Source of the DNA: Moheibacter stercoris
GTDB taxonomy: Bacteria; Bacteroidota; Bacteroidia; Flavobacteriales; Weeksellaceae
Length of the DNA stretch: 64,000 nucleotides
Assembly (NCBI RefSeq): GCF_040545805.1
Contig: NZ_JBEPMO010000001.1
Coordinates: 186,001 to 250,000 of the forward strand
Direction of reading: 5' to 3'
Positions 8,224 through 17,543 of the stretch are shown piece after piece; within the stretch, counting starts at the first letter, position 1, and every line of letters begins with the position of its first letter. The notes beneath the pieces were generated by a model. The model was not told where the DNA came from. It made no database searches and saw only the letters and a list, made by a program, of their open reading frames with translations. The translations under genes and the position numbers were made by a program.

Positions 8224-8346
8224 ATGTTTTTAGAAAACTTTATCATTCAACACCCCAGAATGAGGAAAAACTGTTTAGGTTTTCTTAAAATTGAAGGACT
8301 TAGTGGAAGAATTGAATGGAGAAACTTTATTTTTGATAAATTTTAA
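8224..8346 (+). other. Doubtful 40-codon open frame just before mscS
   Basis: An ATG-started frame of 40 codons ends 3 bases before the mscS start. The predicted peptide begins MFLENFIIQHPRMRKN and has no recognisable motif. The close spacing would fit a leader peptide or small operon partner, but a chance frame is equally likely. A TATTTTTG box at 8328-8335 lies inside it and could drive mscS alone, which argues against the frame being a gene. Confidence 0.2.
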
Positions 8347-8349
8347 AAA

Positions 8350-9186
8350 ATGGAAGAATTAAGTGTCGGAAAATTTCAGTGGTTAATTGAAGAATTGATT
8401 CGTGTTGGAATTAAAATGGGGCTTGCCCTTGTTATCATTATTGCTGGATTTTGGATTGGTTCAAAAATCAAAGGAATTATTCGAAGACGTATGATTGCTC
8501 GAGATGTGGAACCATCTATTCGAGAATTCATCATTCCAATAATCGACGTTATTTTTAAACTCTTAGTCATTTTAACGGCAATCAATACAGTCGGCGTACA
8601 AATTACCTCATTTGCGGCCATTATGGCGGGTTTAGCAGCAGGTGTTGGTTTATCGCTTCAAGGAAGTTTATCCAATTTCGCTGGTGGATTGCTAATTATT
8701 TTGTTCAAACCTTTTAAAGTTGGTGATTATATTGAGGCATTGGGTCATGGAGGGACAATAGAAGCCATTAGTATTTTGTATACAACCATTACAACAGTAA
8801 ATCAACAAGTGGTTATTTTGCCAAATTCAAGCTTATTAAACAATCCTGTGATGAATTATTCCATCAAACCGAATCGTAGGTTGGATATAAAAATTGGAAT
8901 CTCCTACAGTGATGATTTAGAAAAGGCGCAAAAGGTTCTCAAAGAAATGTTGGAAAATGAACCTTTGGTTTTAAAGGAACAACCCGTTACTGTTGAGGTA
9001 TTAGAATTCGGAGATAGTAGCATCAATCTTGCCGTTAGGGCGTTTACAAAAAGAGAAGATTACTGGGACGCTTATTTTAAATTGTATAAAAAAACCAAAA
9101 TGATTTTGGATGATAATGGAATTTCAATTCCTTTTCCTCAAACAGAAATGCGAATCGTACAACCAAATGATGATTTTACAAAATGA
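8350..9186 (+). CDS. mscS: MscS-family mechanosensitive ion channel
   Basis: Small-conductance channels open under membrane tension and release solutes during hypo-osmotic shock. The 278-residue length matches E. coli MscS. Three membrane helices are visible: about 15-38, 58-80 and the pore helix AAGVGLSLQGSLSNFAGG at about 92-115. They are followed by the beta domain (KVGDYIEALGHGGTIEAI) and the alpha/beta cytoplasmic vestibule. The Gly/Ala packing pattern of the pore helix is preserved. The stop codon overlaps the start of the next gene (ATGA), so both are probably translated together. Confidence 0.95.
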   Translation: MEELSVGKFQWLIEELIRVGIKMGLALVIIIAGFWIGSKIKGIIRRRMIARDVEPSIREFIIPIIDVIFKLLVILTAINTVGVQITSFAAIMAGLAAGVGLSLQGSLSNFAGGLLIILFKPFKVGDYIEALGHGGTIEAISILYTTITTVNQQVVILPNSSLLNNPVMNYSIKPNRRLDIKIGISYSDDLEKAQKVLKEMLENEPLVLKEQPVTVEVLEFGDSSINLAVRAFTKREDYWDAYFKLYKKTKMILDDNGISIPFPQTEMRIVQPNDDFTK

Positions 9187-10451
9187 TGCGTATCAAATTA
9201 TTTCTCTTATTTAGTTTTGTTACACTAAATCTATTTGCCCAAAATCACACCGAATGGGTTCGTAGACATCTGGAATCTGATTTTTACAAAACCCAGTTCA
9301 CGGGTTTTTATTTATACGATCCTTCGACCAAACAGGTATTGGAAGATTATAACGGTGAAAAGTCTTTTACCCCTGCCTCCAACATCAAAATTTTAACTTT
9401 ATATAGTGCCCTAAAAACTTTAGGAGATTCTATTCCTGCTTTGCGCTATGAACGAAAAAATGGGGACATTTATATCGAAGGTTTGGGAGATCCTACTTTT
9501 TTACATCCTGAATTCAAATCGGTCAACAAAGTCGTTGATTTTTTAAAAAATGAACCTGGAAAAATCGTTTTGCGATGGGGGAAATTTGAAGGTCCACGAA
9601 TGGGATTGGGTTGGTCATGGGAAGATTATGAGAAATACTATTCAGCCGAAAGAAGCGAATTGCCCATGTATGGAAATATGGCAACCATCAAACGTGGAAA
9701 ATCTGGTCCAACTGCATTTCCAGCGACTTTGGCTGATTCGGTCGAATACCAAGAAAGTTTGTTTAGCCGCGACTTTTTTGACAATAAATTTTATTTAGGT
9801 TCTCGCAATGGAAATTCAGCTCGTGTGCCTTTTGTCGTGAAAAATGAATTGATCAGACAAATGCTTGCAGATGCAACCAAAAAAGAAGTAGAATTGACCG
9901 ATAAAGATTTGTCCAAATCGGCCAAAACCTTGTTTAGTTTACCATCTGATTTGGTTTACAAACGCATGATGGAAGCGAGTGATAATTTTCTCGCAGAACA
10001 AATATTGTTGATGGTTTCCGCCAAAGTTGGCGGCGGAATGAGTACCGAAAAAGCGATCCAACATATGGAATCTAGGCATTTAAAAGGAATGCCCCATAAG
10101 CCTGTTTGGGTAGATGGTTCTGGATTGTCACGTTATAATTTATTTTCCCCTCAAACCATGGTATATGTATTGGATAAAATGTACCAAGAATTTCCTCAAG
10201 AGCGTTTGTTCAACATTTTTGCTGTAGGCGGACGTACCGGAACATTGAAAGGTAATTATGGTGGAAAACGTCCCTATGTTTATGCAAAATCGGGAACCTT
10301 GAGCAATAATTATTGTTTAAGTGGTTATTTGGTGACCAATTCTGGTAAAACCTTGATATTTTCTGTTATGAACAATCATTATTTGAAAGAAAATTGGCAA
10401 GTTCGTCAAGAAACTCAAAAGTTATTGGAATTCATTCGAGACAATTATTAG
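9183..10451 (+). CDS. dacB: D-alanyl-D-alanine carboxypeptidase/endopeptidase, PBP4 family (S13)
   Basis: PBP4-type enzymes trim pentapeptides and cut cross-links in peptidoglycan in the periplasm. The protein has a signal peptide (about residues 1-19, ending LFAQ). The three penicillin-binding motifs are present: SxxK in PASNIKIL near residue 61, SDN in EASDNFLAEQ near 266, and KSG in AKSGTLSNNY near 365. At 422 residues it is close to the family norm. It is translationally coupled to mscS by an ATGA overlap and converges on the barrel gene downstream with a 4-base overlap. The link to turgor and wall remodelling is an inference from the operon. Confidence 0.92.
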   Translation: MMRIKLFLLFSFVTLNLFAQNHTEWVRRHLESDFYKTQFTGFYLYDPSTKQVLEDYNGEKSFTPASNIKILTLYSALKTLGDSIPALRYERKNGDIYIEGLGDPTFLHPEFKSVNKVVDFLKNEPGKIVLRWGKFEGPRMGLGWSWEDYEKYYSAERSELPMYGNMATIKRGKSGPTAFPATLADSVEYQESLFSRDFFDNKFYLGSRNGNSARVPFVVKNELIRQMLADATKKEVELTDKDLSKSAKTLFSLPSDLVYKRMMEASDNFLAEQILLMVSAKVGGGMSTEKAIQHMESRHLKGMPHKPVWVDGSGLSRYNLFSPQTMVYVLDKMYQEFPQERLFNIFAVGGRTGTLKGNYGGKRPYVYAKSGTLSNNYCLSGYLVTNSGKTLIFSVMNNHYLKENWQVRQETQKLLEFIRDNY

Positions 10452-13225
10452 TGAAACATAAAGGATCCTCCACCTCTACGTTTTCCTCCACCTCCACCAA
10501 ATTTGTCCAACTTAAATCCAAGGGAGAACATCACATAACGCTTCAATACGTCGTTTTGCACATCGGTGATTGAAGTATCGGTAATCGTTCTTCTATCTCC
10601 TGTATTTTGGTTCAAGATATCGTAGACTTTTATTTTGAAAGTCAGTTGATCTTTCCAGAAGTTATAAGCCAAACTTGAATTCCACAAGAAGAAATCTTTC
10701 TTGAAACCGTCAGCAATATTGGAGTTATAGGTATAGGTAAAATCGTTTCCAAAAACAAAATTTTTCGGCCAATAATTGGTGGTCATTAATTTGAAATTAT
10801 GCACAAAATTGGAGGTTTCGTCCAAACGGTAATTTTCATATTGCGTGATTTGATAACGCAAATTATAACTTGGATTGATGGTTAGATACGTTCCAAAATC
10901 CCAATTAAAATTCACGCGAGGTCCTAAGGAATAATTTCTTGCTTCATACAATTGACCATCTACAAAACCTTTGTTCAAGGAATGATTAGTGTTCAATCCT
11001 ATGCTGTATCTAAATTTGTGCGAATCTTTGGAAAAAGATTTATTGAAATTGAATCCTGCCCACATATAATAAGTATCATTGACATTTTTGTAAGTAGTGG
11101 TGGAAGCAAAATTCTCGTCGATTTCTCTATAATTTACGATAATTCTGCTATTGTAAGTACCTCCTGCGTAAAAATTGAAACCAGATCTGGATTGCATGTT
11201 GAATTTGTTAAAACCTGCATAAAGACTATGAGAAATATTTGGATTCAAATCAGGGTTACCAACTATTGTGTTCAAGGGATTGGATAAATTTTCAATTGGT
11301 AATATTTGTTGAGCAGAGGCAAAACCTACTTCATAATTATAATTGAAATAGAATTTGAGTTGGTTTCTAAATTCATAATTAAGATTAAAATTAGCAGATG
11401 GAGAAATATAATTTTGTTTTACATAATATTTATTTGCTAAATAATTTCCATAATTGCGTTGTGTTAAGAATTGTGTACCCGCATTAAAAGAAATAAACAA
11501 TTTATCTTTTGTTACTCGATATGCTAAATATGGATTGAATTTTTGAAATTCCGACGATACTTGCATCGATAAAAACTCATTTTCATCGGTATAGGTTTGA
11601 TTCAAATCGTCAAAATCATAGGTAAATTGATCGTCACGATCATTTTTGAATTCCAATTCAGCACCCACATATAATTTTGTAGAGTCCATCACCTTAAAAC
11701 CAAATTCTGACTCTATATTGTGCTTATCTTGTTTTTTTCTATTTTGAGTCAACTGATTTCTGATGTCGTCTGCCTGATCATTTTGGTAGAAATAAGTTTG
11801 TGAACGATTGGTTTCATCTGATCTATTTCTCGCACTTGACGAACTATAGTCCAAACTAAATTCCATTTTGTTGCGGAAAGTTTTGTAATAGTTCAAACTA
11901 TTGGAAAAATCTTGAGTCAAAGATTCACGATTGGTTTCACCTAAATTCTCATTGGCCAATTCATCAACTTCATTCCATGTTTGTTTCAAAAACGTATTGC
12001 TCGATTTTGATTTGTTGTAGGAATATTTCGGTTCAAACCAAATGCTCGAAGTCGAATCAATTTTCACTTCTATACTGGTATTGATGTTGTGGTTAAATGA
12101 TTGATTTCTTGTTTTGGAAGTCGATTCCGATGTATAAATGTTATTGGGTGTAAAATTTTCCTGTCTTGTGAAATTATTGTTTTTCGAGTCAGATTGGGTA
12201 TAGAAATAATTTCCATTGAACTCAATGTCTTTTGCCCAAGTGTCGGAATAGCTAATTCCTCCTAAATGAGATTGTGTGATTCCTGAACCGCCACCAAATC
12301 GCATTCCATTCATACCAAATGAACCATCGCCACTTGACCAATAACTATTGTTACGACCCCCACCCATATTATCAAATATTTCGTTCATGGAAAATCCCGT
12401 AGAATTGATGTTATTGGACGACCCCAAAATACTGATTCGTTGATTTCCTTTGAAATAATTCAACATCATACTCGACTCATATCGCTCATCGGTTCCGTAT
12501 CCAGCCAAAGCTTTGAGCATAAATCCTTTGTTTTTATTTTCGTCAATCGTCAAATTGATACTTGCATTGTTTCCGGAAGCTTTTTGACCTGAAATTTCTT
12601 CTTTTTTGGTTTTGGTATCTGAAACCTGAACTTTGTTGATGATGTCGGCTGGTAAATTTTGCAAGGCAATTTTCCCATCTTTGTCAAAGAATGGTTTTCC
12701 ATTGACTAAAATTTGATTTACTTCCTTTCCGTTCACCGTGATTTTCCCTTCTTCATCGATTTCAACCCCAGGCAATTGTTTCAAAAGTTCTTCAACATTG
12801 GCATCTGGACGAACTTTAAAAGAAGAAGCATTAAATTCCAAGGTATCTGATTTGATTCGTATGGGTGGAGCGCCGGTAATCACCGCTTCATTTAAACCAA
12901 TGGTCATCCCGATTTTTACTTCACCTAATTGGATATTTTCCTTCAGCGATTCCATTTCGGTATAGTATTCCCCAATTGCATCATCTGTAATTCGAAAGAA
13001 AACAGGTTCGTTAATCGGTTTTAAATTCAAATTGAAATTTCCTTCTTTATCGGTAATAGTATAATTCACCACCGAAGAATCTTTTTTCAAAGAAAGATAA
13101 ACGGTAGCTTCCTCAACTGGCGTTAACAAAATATCGTCAATTGCTTTTCCAGAAATGGATACATTTTGTGCCGATAGTTGTTGCATGAAGAGAATAGCGA
13201 ATAGAGTAAGGAGTAGGTTTTTCAT
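10448..13225 (-). CDS. Outer-membrane beta-barrel protein with carboxypeptidase-like regulatory domain
   Basis: The 925-residue protein has a signal peptide ending at SAQ (about 19). An Ig-like CarboxypepD_reg domain follows (about 20-110, ISGKAIDDILLTPVEEATV), then a plug-like part with VEELLKQLPGVEIDEEGKITVNGK, then a long barrel with alternating aromatic residues. This is the OMP_b-brl_3/TonB-dependent-like family of Bacteroidota. The Gly- and Arg-rich tail (GGGGGKRRGGGSFMFH) is unusual but common in this subgroup. There is no adjacent SusD gene and no obvious TonB box, so the substrate and even the TonB dependence are unknown. Confidence 0.85.
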   Translation of the reverse strand: MKNLLLTLFAILFMQQLSAQNVSISGKAIDDILLTPVEEATVYLSLKKDSSVVNYTITDKEGNFNLNLKPINEPVFFRITDDAIGEYYTEMESLKENIQLGEVKIGMTIGLNEAVITGAPPIRIKSDTLEFNASSFKVRPDANVEELLKQLPGVEIDEEGKITVNGKEVNQILVNGKPFFDKDGKIALQNLPADIINKVQVSDTKTKKEEISGQKASGNNASINLTIDENKNKGFMLKALAGYGTDERYESSMMLNYFKGNQRISILGSSNNINSTGFSMNEIFDNMGGGRNNSYWSSGDGSFGMNGMRFGGGSGITQSHLGGISYSDTWAKDIEFNGNYFYTQSDSKNNNFTRQENFTPNNIYTSESTSKTRNQSFNHNINTSIEVKIDSTSSIWFEPKYSYNKSKSSNTFLKQTWNEVDELANENLGETNRESLTQDFSNSLNYYKTFRNKMEFSLDYSSSSARNRSDETNRSQTYFYQNDQADDIRNQLTQNRKKQDKHNIESEFGFKVMDSTKLYVGAELEFKNDRDDQFTYDFDDLNQTYTDENEFLSMQVSSEFQKFNPYLAYRVTKDKLFISFNAGTQFLTQRNYGNYLANKYYVKQNYISPSANFNLNYEFRNQLKFYFNYNYEVGFASAQQILPIENLSNPLNTIVGNPDLNPNISHSLYAGFNKFNMQSRSGFNFYAGGTYNSRIIVNYREIDENFASTTTYKNVNDTYYMWAGFNFNKSFSKDSHKFRYSIGLNTNHSLNKGFVDGQLYEARNYSLGPRVNFNWDFGTYLTINPSYNLRYQITQYENYRLDETSNFVHNFKLMTTNYWPKNFVFGNDFTYTYNSNIADGFKKDFFLWNSSLAYNFWKDQLTFKIKVYDILNQNTGDRRTITDTSITDVQNDVLKRYVMFSLGFKLDKFGGGGGKRRGGGSFMFH

Positions 13226-13328
13226 GTTTATCGTTAAAAATCATGCAAGTATAAAATTTTTTCTAGGAATGAGGCGGTTAATGAAAGGTTAAACTGCTTC
13301 ATTTTTCCAGTTTAATTACAATTTTTCA

Positions 13329-13355
13329 CAAAAAAAGCCTTGAAATTCAAGGCTT
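13329..13355 (-). terminator. Terminator of mqo
   Basis: The stem AAGCCTTG / CAAGGCTT, read on the minus strand, is followed by TTTTTTTG. It lies 9 bases past the mqo stop codon. Confidence 0.85.
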
Positions 13356-13363
13356 CGGTCTAT

Positions 13364-14839
13364 TTAATCGTTTAATTTCAAGATTTGATTGGATTTCTTT
13401 TGGTTTTCTTTCCATTTTTCCGATTCGGATTCAGGTAAGTTATAGGATGGAATCATCTCTCTGATTTTGGGTTCCCATTCTTTCAACTTATCGGGAAAGC
13501 ATTTCTCAATTACATCCAACATGATTTGAACTGAAGTTGATGCCCCAGGTGAAGCGCCCAATAAGGCAGCAATTGTTCCATCTTTGGAATGGACGATTTC
13601 GGTTCCAAATTGAAGAATCCCTCCTTCTTTTTCGTCTTTTTTAATGACCTGAACACGTTGACCCGCTATGGCTTCCACCCAATCTTTTCCATCGGCATTG
13701 GGATAATATTCACGCAATGCGTCCAATTTTTCATCAGACGACTGACTTACTTGTTCAATTAAATATTTCGTCAAAGGTAAATTCTTCAATCCTGCTGCTA
13801 GCATGGGCTTGATATTGGACCATTCGATGGATTTTGGTAAATCCCAATAGGAACCATTTTTCAAAAATTTTGTTGAGAATCCAGCAAATGGACCAAATAG
13901 CAATTGGTTTTTTCCATCAATCACACGCGAATCCAAATGTGGAACTGACATTGGAGGAGCTCCAACTTTTGCTTTGCCATAAACTTTCACATAGTGCTGC
14001 TCAATAATTTCTGGATTTTTACAAATCAGCCATTCACCACTTACTGGGAAACCTCCAAAACCTTCCGCTTCTTCAATTTCCGATTTTTCCAACAACCACA
14101 AAGATCCTCCTCCTGCGCCAATGAACACAAAATCTGCTTCAACCTTTAGTTTTTTAGAAGTCGCCAAATTTTTCACTTTGACTTCCCAGCGACCATTTTC
14201 CAACTTTTTTAAGTTTTTAACTTCGTGGGCTACTTTGAGCGTAATGTCTTTTTGGATGAACAAGTCTGCGACAATTGATCTTGTCAAGGACCCAAAATTC
14301 ACATCTGTTCCTTCATCCATTTTCGTTGCTGCAACTAATTGAGATGTGCCTCTACCTTCCATCACCAAAGGCATCCAAGATTTCAAGGTTTCAAAATCTT
14401 CGGAATAATTCATCTCCTGAAACAATGGATTTTTGATCAATTCTGCATAACGTTTGCGCAAGAATTCTACATCTTCCTCACCCCAAACGAAACTTAAATG
14501 AGGAGTTTGTCGAATGAAATCTTTCGGATTTTTGAGATGACCCGTTTCGACTAAGTGAGCCCAAAATTCTTTGGATAATTGAAAGGATTTAGCCACTTGA
14601 ATGGCTTTTTTCACGTCGATGCTTCCATCCTTTTTTTCGGGTGTATAATTTAATTCGCAATAACCCGAATGTCCTGTTCCCGCATTGTTTAAGGCATCTG
14701 AACTTTCGCCCGAAACGACGTCAAGTTTTTCAAAAAGAGTAATGTTACAAGTAGGATTTAATTCTTTCAAGAGAATGGCCAAAGTCGCGCTCATAATCCC
14801 AGCGCCAATTAGCACAAATTCAGTAGGTTTATGTTCCAT
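13364..14839 (-). CDS. mqo: Malate:quinone oxidoreductase
   Basis: Mqo is a peripheral FAD enzyme that oxidises malate to oxaloacetate and passes electrons to the quinone pool, replacing or supplementing NAD-dependent malate dehydrogenase in the TCA cycle. The FAD-binding motif VLIGAGIMSATLA is at residues 9-21. The segments NNAGTGHSGYCELNYTP and TKMDEGTDVNFG are family hallmarks, as is the C-terminal LLGASPGASTS. The 491-residue length is standard. It is monocistronic, with a candidate -7 box upstream and a terminator downstream. Confidence 0.97.
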   Translation of the reverse strand: MEHKPTEFVLIGAGIMSATLAILLKELNPTCNITLFEKLDVVSGESSDALNNAGTGHSGYCELNYTPEKKDGSIDVKKAIQVAKSFQLSKEFWAHLVETGHLKNPKDFIRQTPHLSFVWGEEDVEFLRKRYAELIKNPLFQEMNYSEDFETLKSWMPLVMEGRGTSQLVAATKMDEGTDVNFGSLTRSIVADLFIQKDITLKVAHEVKNLKKLENGRWEVKVKNLATSKKLKVEADFVFIGAGGGSLWLLEKSEIEEAEGFGGFPVSGEWLICKNPEIIEQHYVKVYGKAKVGAPPMSVPHLDSRVIDGKNQLLFGPFAGFSTKFLKNGSYWDLPKSIEWSNIKPMLAAGLKNLPLTKYLIEQVSQSSDEKLDALREYYPNADGKDWVEAIAGQRVQVIKKDEKEGGILQFGTEIVHSKDGTIAALLGASPGASTSVQIMLDVIEKCFPDKLKEWEPKIREMIPSYNLPESESEKWKENQKKSNQILKLND

Positions 14840-14862
14840 TTTTGAACGAAAATATTTGGGTG

Positions 14863-14870
14863 CAAATTTA
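14863..14870 (-). promoter_or_regulatory. Putative -7 box for mqo
   Basis: CAAATTTA reads TAAATTTG on the minus strand. It lies 23 bases upstream of the mqo ATG, giving a short leader. Confidence 0.5.
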
Positions 14871-14939
14871 CGACCTGTCTATATTTAATCTTGGTTTTAG
14901 GGTAAAGTTTGGCATAGATTTAACATAAAAAGAACCCTC

Positions 14940-14972
14940 AAAAAAACGTTGGATTCTTAAAAACCCAACGTT
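14940..14972 (-). terminator. Terminator downstream of the pirin pseudogene
   Basis: The stem AACGTTGG / CCAACGTT is followed on the minus strand by a T-run. It lies about 20 bases after the last pirin codon. The terminator remains intact although the gene is broken. Confidence 0.8.
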
Positions 14973-14993
14973 CAATAATTTATCCAATTTCTA

Positions 14994-15852
14994 TTATAAT
15001 TTCCCAAACTTACCGGCATTGAAATCTTCAAATGTTTTCACCAATTGTTCTTGTGTATTCATCACAAATGGTCCGTAATGGCCAATTGGTTCATTAAAAG
15101 GTTGTCCACTCATAACCAACACAAGAGTGTTTTCTTCCAAAGCTTCCAATTCGAAAGTATCGCCTTTGCCATTTTCAAACATGGCAAAGCTATCTTTTCC
15201 CAAAGTTTGATTAGCATTTTCTTTGACAGATCCTTCCACCACTAAAATTGCAGTATTGAAATCATTTGGGAATGGGAAGGAAACCTTCGTTCCGACTTTC
15301 AATTAGGCGTTGTATAAATGCATGGGAGAGAAAGTAGTAGCTTTTCCTTTTTGACCTTGAAATTGACCTGCAATCACATTGACATAACTTCCTTTCTCGT
15401 CAATTCTAACCTTGACCATGTCATTGAGTAGTAAATCTTGGTATTTTGGAGTGGTTTCTTTGTCTTTGGCAGGAAGGTTGACCCACATTTGAACCATTTG
15501 AAATGTACCTCCTTTTTTGGGAAATTCTTCTTCATGGTATTCTTGATGTAAAATTGTCATCCATTGTACATCACCTTCTCCTATGACGCCATAGTTTACG
15601 ACTATCTTTGTGTTCAATCTTTCCTTTATAGGCAATGGTAACTGTTTCAAATCCCTTGTGTGGATGGGCTCATATACCAAGTGGAATTTCTTTCGCTTCG
15701 AAATCTATGTCCGCATTATAACCCAATGCAAAGAAGGAATCCATACATCTTCTTGGAATTTCACCTCCAATAAAAGAGGTGGTATAAAAGGCATCTCCAA
15801 CCCCAAAAAAGTTATTTGGAGTTAGAATCTTTTCTATATTTATAGTGTTCAT
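14994..15852 (-). pseudogene. Pirin family protein, disrupted
   Basis: Pirins are iron-binding bicupin proteins; bacterial ones include quercetinases and redox sensors. A complete pirin can be read here only across several lesions. The N-terminal part (MNTINIEKILTPNNFFGVGD, then IPRRCMDSFFALGYNA) ends at a TGA at 15670-15672, where Gly-Ile-Gly should precede AHPHKGFETVTIAYKGKI. After that His motif the frame shifts near 15595-15605. The reading resumes as GVIGEGDVQWMT, with four residues of the usual WMTAGSGI stretch missing. A TAA at 15303-15305 replaces a residue between MHLYNA and LKVGTKVSFPF. The C-terminal cupin (GHYGPFVMNTQEQ) remains in frame. At least four independent defects rule out a single sequencing error. 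Confidence 0.9.
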
Positions 15853-15878
15853 AATTACCTGTTTTTCCAATTCTTATA

Positions 15879-15886
15879 CAAAGTTA
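15879..15886 (-). promoter_or_regulatory. Putative -7 box of the pirin pseudogene
   Basis: CAAAGTTA reads TAACTTTG on the minus strand, a perfect TAnnTTTG. It lies 26 bases upstream of the pirin ATG. The promoter appears to have survived the decay of the gene. Confidence 0.5.
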
Positions 15887-15910
15887 CGATCGCCTATTTA
15901 TATCTTTACC

Positions 15911-16321
15911 ATGCGTTATTTCGAGGTAACTAGTAACCAAAAAGTAAGTCACATGTTCAAAAAACCGAAATCATAACCACTAGGTTGTACCAATGATATT
16001 ATGGCGATTCAAGATACGCTTGAAGTTTTGGGTGGGCGATAGAAGATTTTGATTGTCCATTATTTGATGCTTCGCGAAAACGAAATCGTTACGTTCAATA
16101 AAATGGAAAAGGACATTGGAGGAATATCGGTTAAAATGCTTTCCAAAGAAAAGAAAACACTCGAAATGAGCCAATTAACCCATCGAGAAGTGATGAATAC
16201 AAAGCCGATAATGGTATAATATTCCATTGCCGAATATGGTAAAAAAACCAAAGACGTAATTCGAGCGATGGTCAATTGGGGCGAAATGCACCGAATACAT
16301 TTATTTCAAACAGAAGATTAG
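15911..16321 (+). pseudogene. HxlR-family transcriptional regulator, disrupted
   Basis: One continuous plus-strand frame encodes a full winged-helix HxlR regulator interrupted by three stop codons. It reads PLGCTNDIMAIQDTLEVLGG R*KILIVHYLM, then GGISVKMLSKEKKTLEM, then YSIAEYGKKTKDVIRAMVNWG. The stops are TAA at 15974-15976, TAG at 16040-16042 (where the family has an invariant Trp after GG-K/R) and TAA at 16217-16219. The probable original start is ATG 15953, or ATG 15911. No frameshift is needed to read the rest, so the damage is point mutation. HxlR proteins often sit divergently from the redox gene they control, and here the partner is the pirin pseudogene. The end overlaps the lpxB stop by 4 bases. 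Confidence 0.88.
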
Positions 16322-17436
16322 GAATTTTTCAAATCGGTCACGATCATTTCTGCTGTTCGAGCAGATGCTCCAGGGCCACCTAGTTTTTGTCGCAATTCAG
16401 CATAATCCGATAAAATCTCTTGTCGTTTGGGTGAATTCAGAATCAAATCCAATTCTTTTTTCAAATTGGTATAATTCAAATCTTGTTGGATCAATTCTTT
16501 GACTACTTCTTTGTCCATAATCAAATTCACCAAAGAAATATATTGAATATGTTTTACGACACGTTTCCCAATTTCGTAGGAAATTCTGCTTCCTTTGTAG
16601 CAAACTACTTCCGGTGTATTGAGCAAAGCAGTTTCCAAAGTAGCCGTTCCAGATGTTACTAAAGCCGCTTCTGAGTTTCGTAGTAAATCATAAGTTTGTG
16701 CAAATACAATGTTCATTTCAGTTCCATTGGCTACTTCTTTGTAAAAGGATTCTTCCATTGAAGGTGCGCCCGCAACAATGAATTGGTAATCGGGATAGTC
16801 TTTTACTACCGAAAGCATAATGGGCAATTTCACGCGAATTTCTTGCTTTCTACTACCGGGAAGCAAGGCAATGATTTTGCGATTGTCTAATTGATTTTTT
16901 GCTTTGAATTCTTCCGAATTGATTTCGGGTAAATTTTGCATAGCATCTAACAAAGGATGGCCCACGAAATCTACTTCATACTCATATTTCGCATAGAAAT
17001 CCTTTTCAAATGGTAGAATGACAAACATACGGTCCACAAATTTCTTGATGGTGTGAACACGTCCTGTTTTCCAAGCCCAAATTTGAGGAGAAATATAGTA
17101 GTAAACTTTGATGCCTAGGCTTTTGACGAATTCTGCTACGCGAAGATTAAAACCCGGATAATCAATCAAAATGACCGCATCAGGCTGATAGGCTTGAATG
17201 TCTTTTTTACAAAAAGAAATATTACCCAAAATGGTACGTAAGTTCATGATAACCTCCGCAAAACCCATAAAAGCAAGGTCTCGATAATGTTTGACTAGAG
17301 TGCCACCTTGTTCTTGCATCAAGTCGCCACCCCAAAAACGAAAATCTGCTTCTGGATCTTGAATTTTGATGTTTTTCATCAAGTTGGAACCGTGTAAATC
17401 GCCCGATGCTTCGCCTGATATGATGTAATATTTCAC
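16318..17436 (-). CDS. lpxB: Lipid-A-disaccharide synthase
   Basis: LpxB joins UDP-2,3-diacylglucosamine and lipid X to make the disaccharide core of lipid A at the inner membrane. The 372-residue length is typical. Family motifs are SGEASGDLHGSNL at the N-terminus, YISPQIWAWKTGRV near residue 116, GHPLLD near 160, LPGSRKQEI near 196 and the C-terminal donor site TSGTATLETAL near 265. The start codon appears to be GTG at 17434-17436, as the next codons KYYIISGEASGD match the family start. Upstream is a candidate -7 box at 17454. Confidence 0.96.
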   Translation of the reverse strand: MKYYIISGEASGDLHGSNLMKNIKIQDPEADFRFWGGDLMQEQGGTLVKHYRDLAFMGFAEVIMNLRTILGNISFCKKDIQAYQPDAVILIDYPGFNLRVAEFVKSLGIKVYYYISPQIWAWKTGRVHTIKKFVDRMFVILPFEKDFYAKYEYEVDFVGHPLLDAMQNLPEINSEEFKAKNQLDNRKIIALLPGSRKQEIRVKLPIMLSVVKDYPDYQFIVAGAPSMEESFYKEVANGTEMNIVFAQTYDLLRNSEAALVTSGTATLETALLNTPEVVCYKGSRISYEIGKRVVKHIQYISLVNLIMDKEVVKELIQQDLNYTNLKKELDLILNSPKRQEILSDYAELRQKLGGPGASARTAEMIVTDLKNS

Positions 17437-17453
17437 TTGTGTTTTGCTTAAAA

Positions 17454-17461
17454 CAAAGATA
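17454..17461 (-). promoter_or_regulatory. Putative -7 box for lpxB
   Basis: CAAAGATA reads TATCTTTG on the minus strand, 17 bases upstream of the GTG start of lpxB. Confidence 0.5.
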
Positions 17462-17477
17462 GATGTTTGAGGGACGT

Positions 17478-17513
17478 AAAAAAACTAGAGCTTCAAAATT
17501 TCTTCTGAAGCTC
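17478..17513 (-). terminator. Terminator of the T9SS propeller gene
   Basis: The stem GAGCTTCA / TGAAGCTC (17488-17495 and 17506-17513) is followed on the minus strand by TAG and a T-run. It lies 30 bases after the stop codon of the gene at 17544. Confidence 0.8.
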
Positions 17514-17543
17514 CTGTATTCATTAGGTGGGCAATAATAAATC

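Noticed and set aside
15303..15680. A 125-residue 'pirin' as an intact short gene
   Set aside because: Its N-terminus (MVYEPIHTRDLK) is a misread frame of the HPHKGFET region, and it ends at a stop within the pirin fold. It is a fragment of a pseudogene.
16060..16275. Minus-strand frames (71 and 64 codons) over the HxlR pseudogene
   Set aside because: The plus-strand frame shows clear HxlR homology across stops; the minus frames are shadows.
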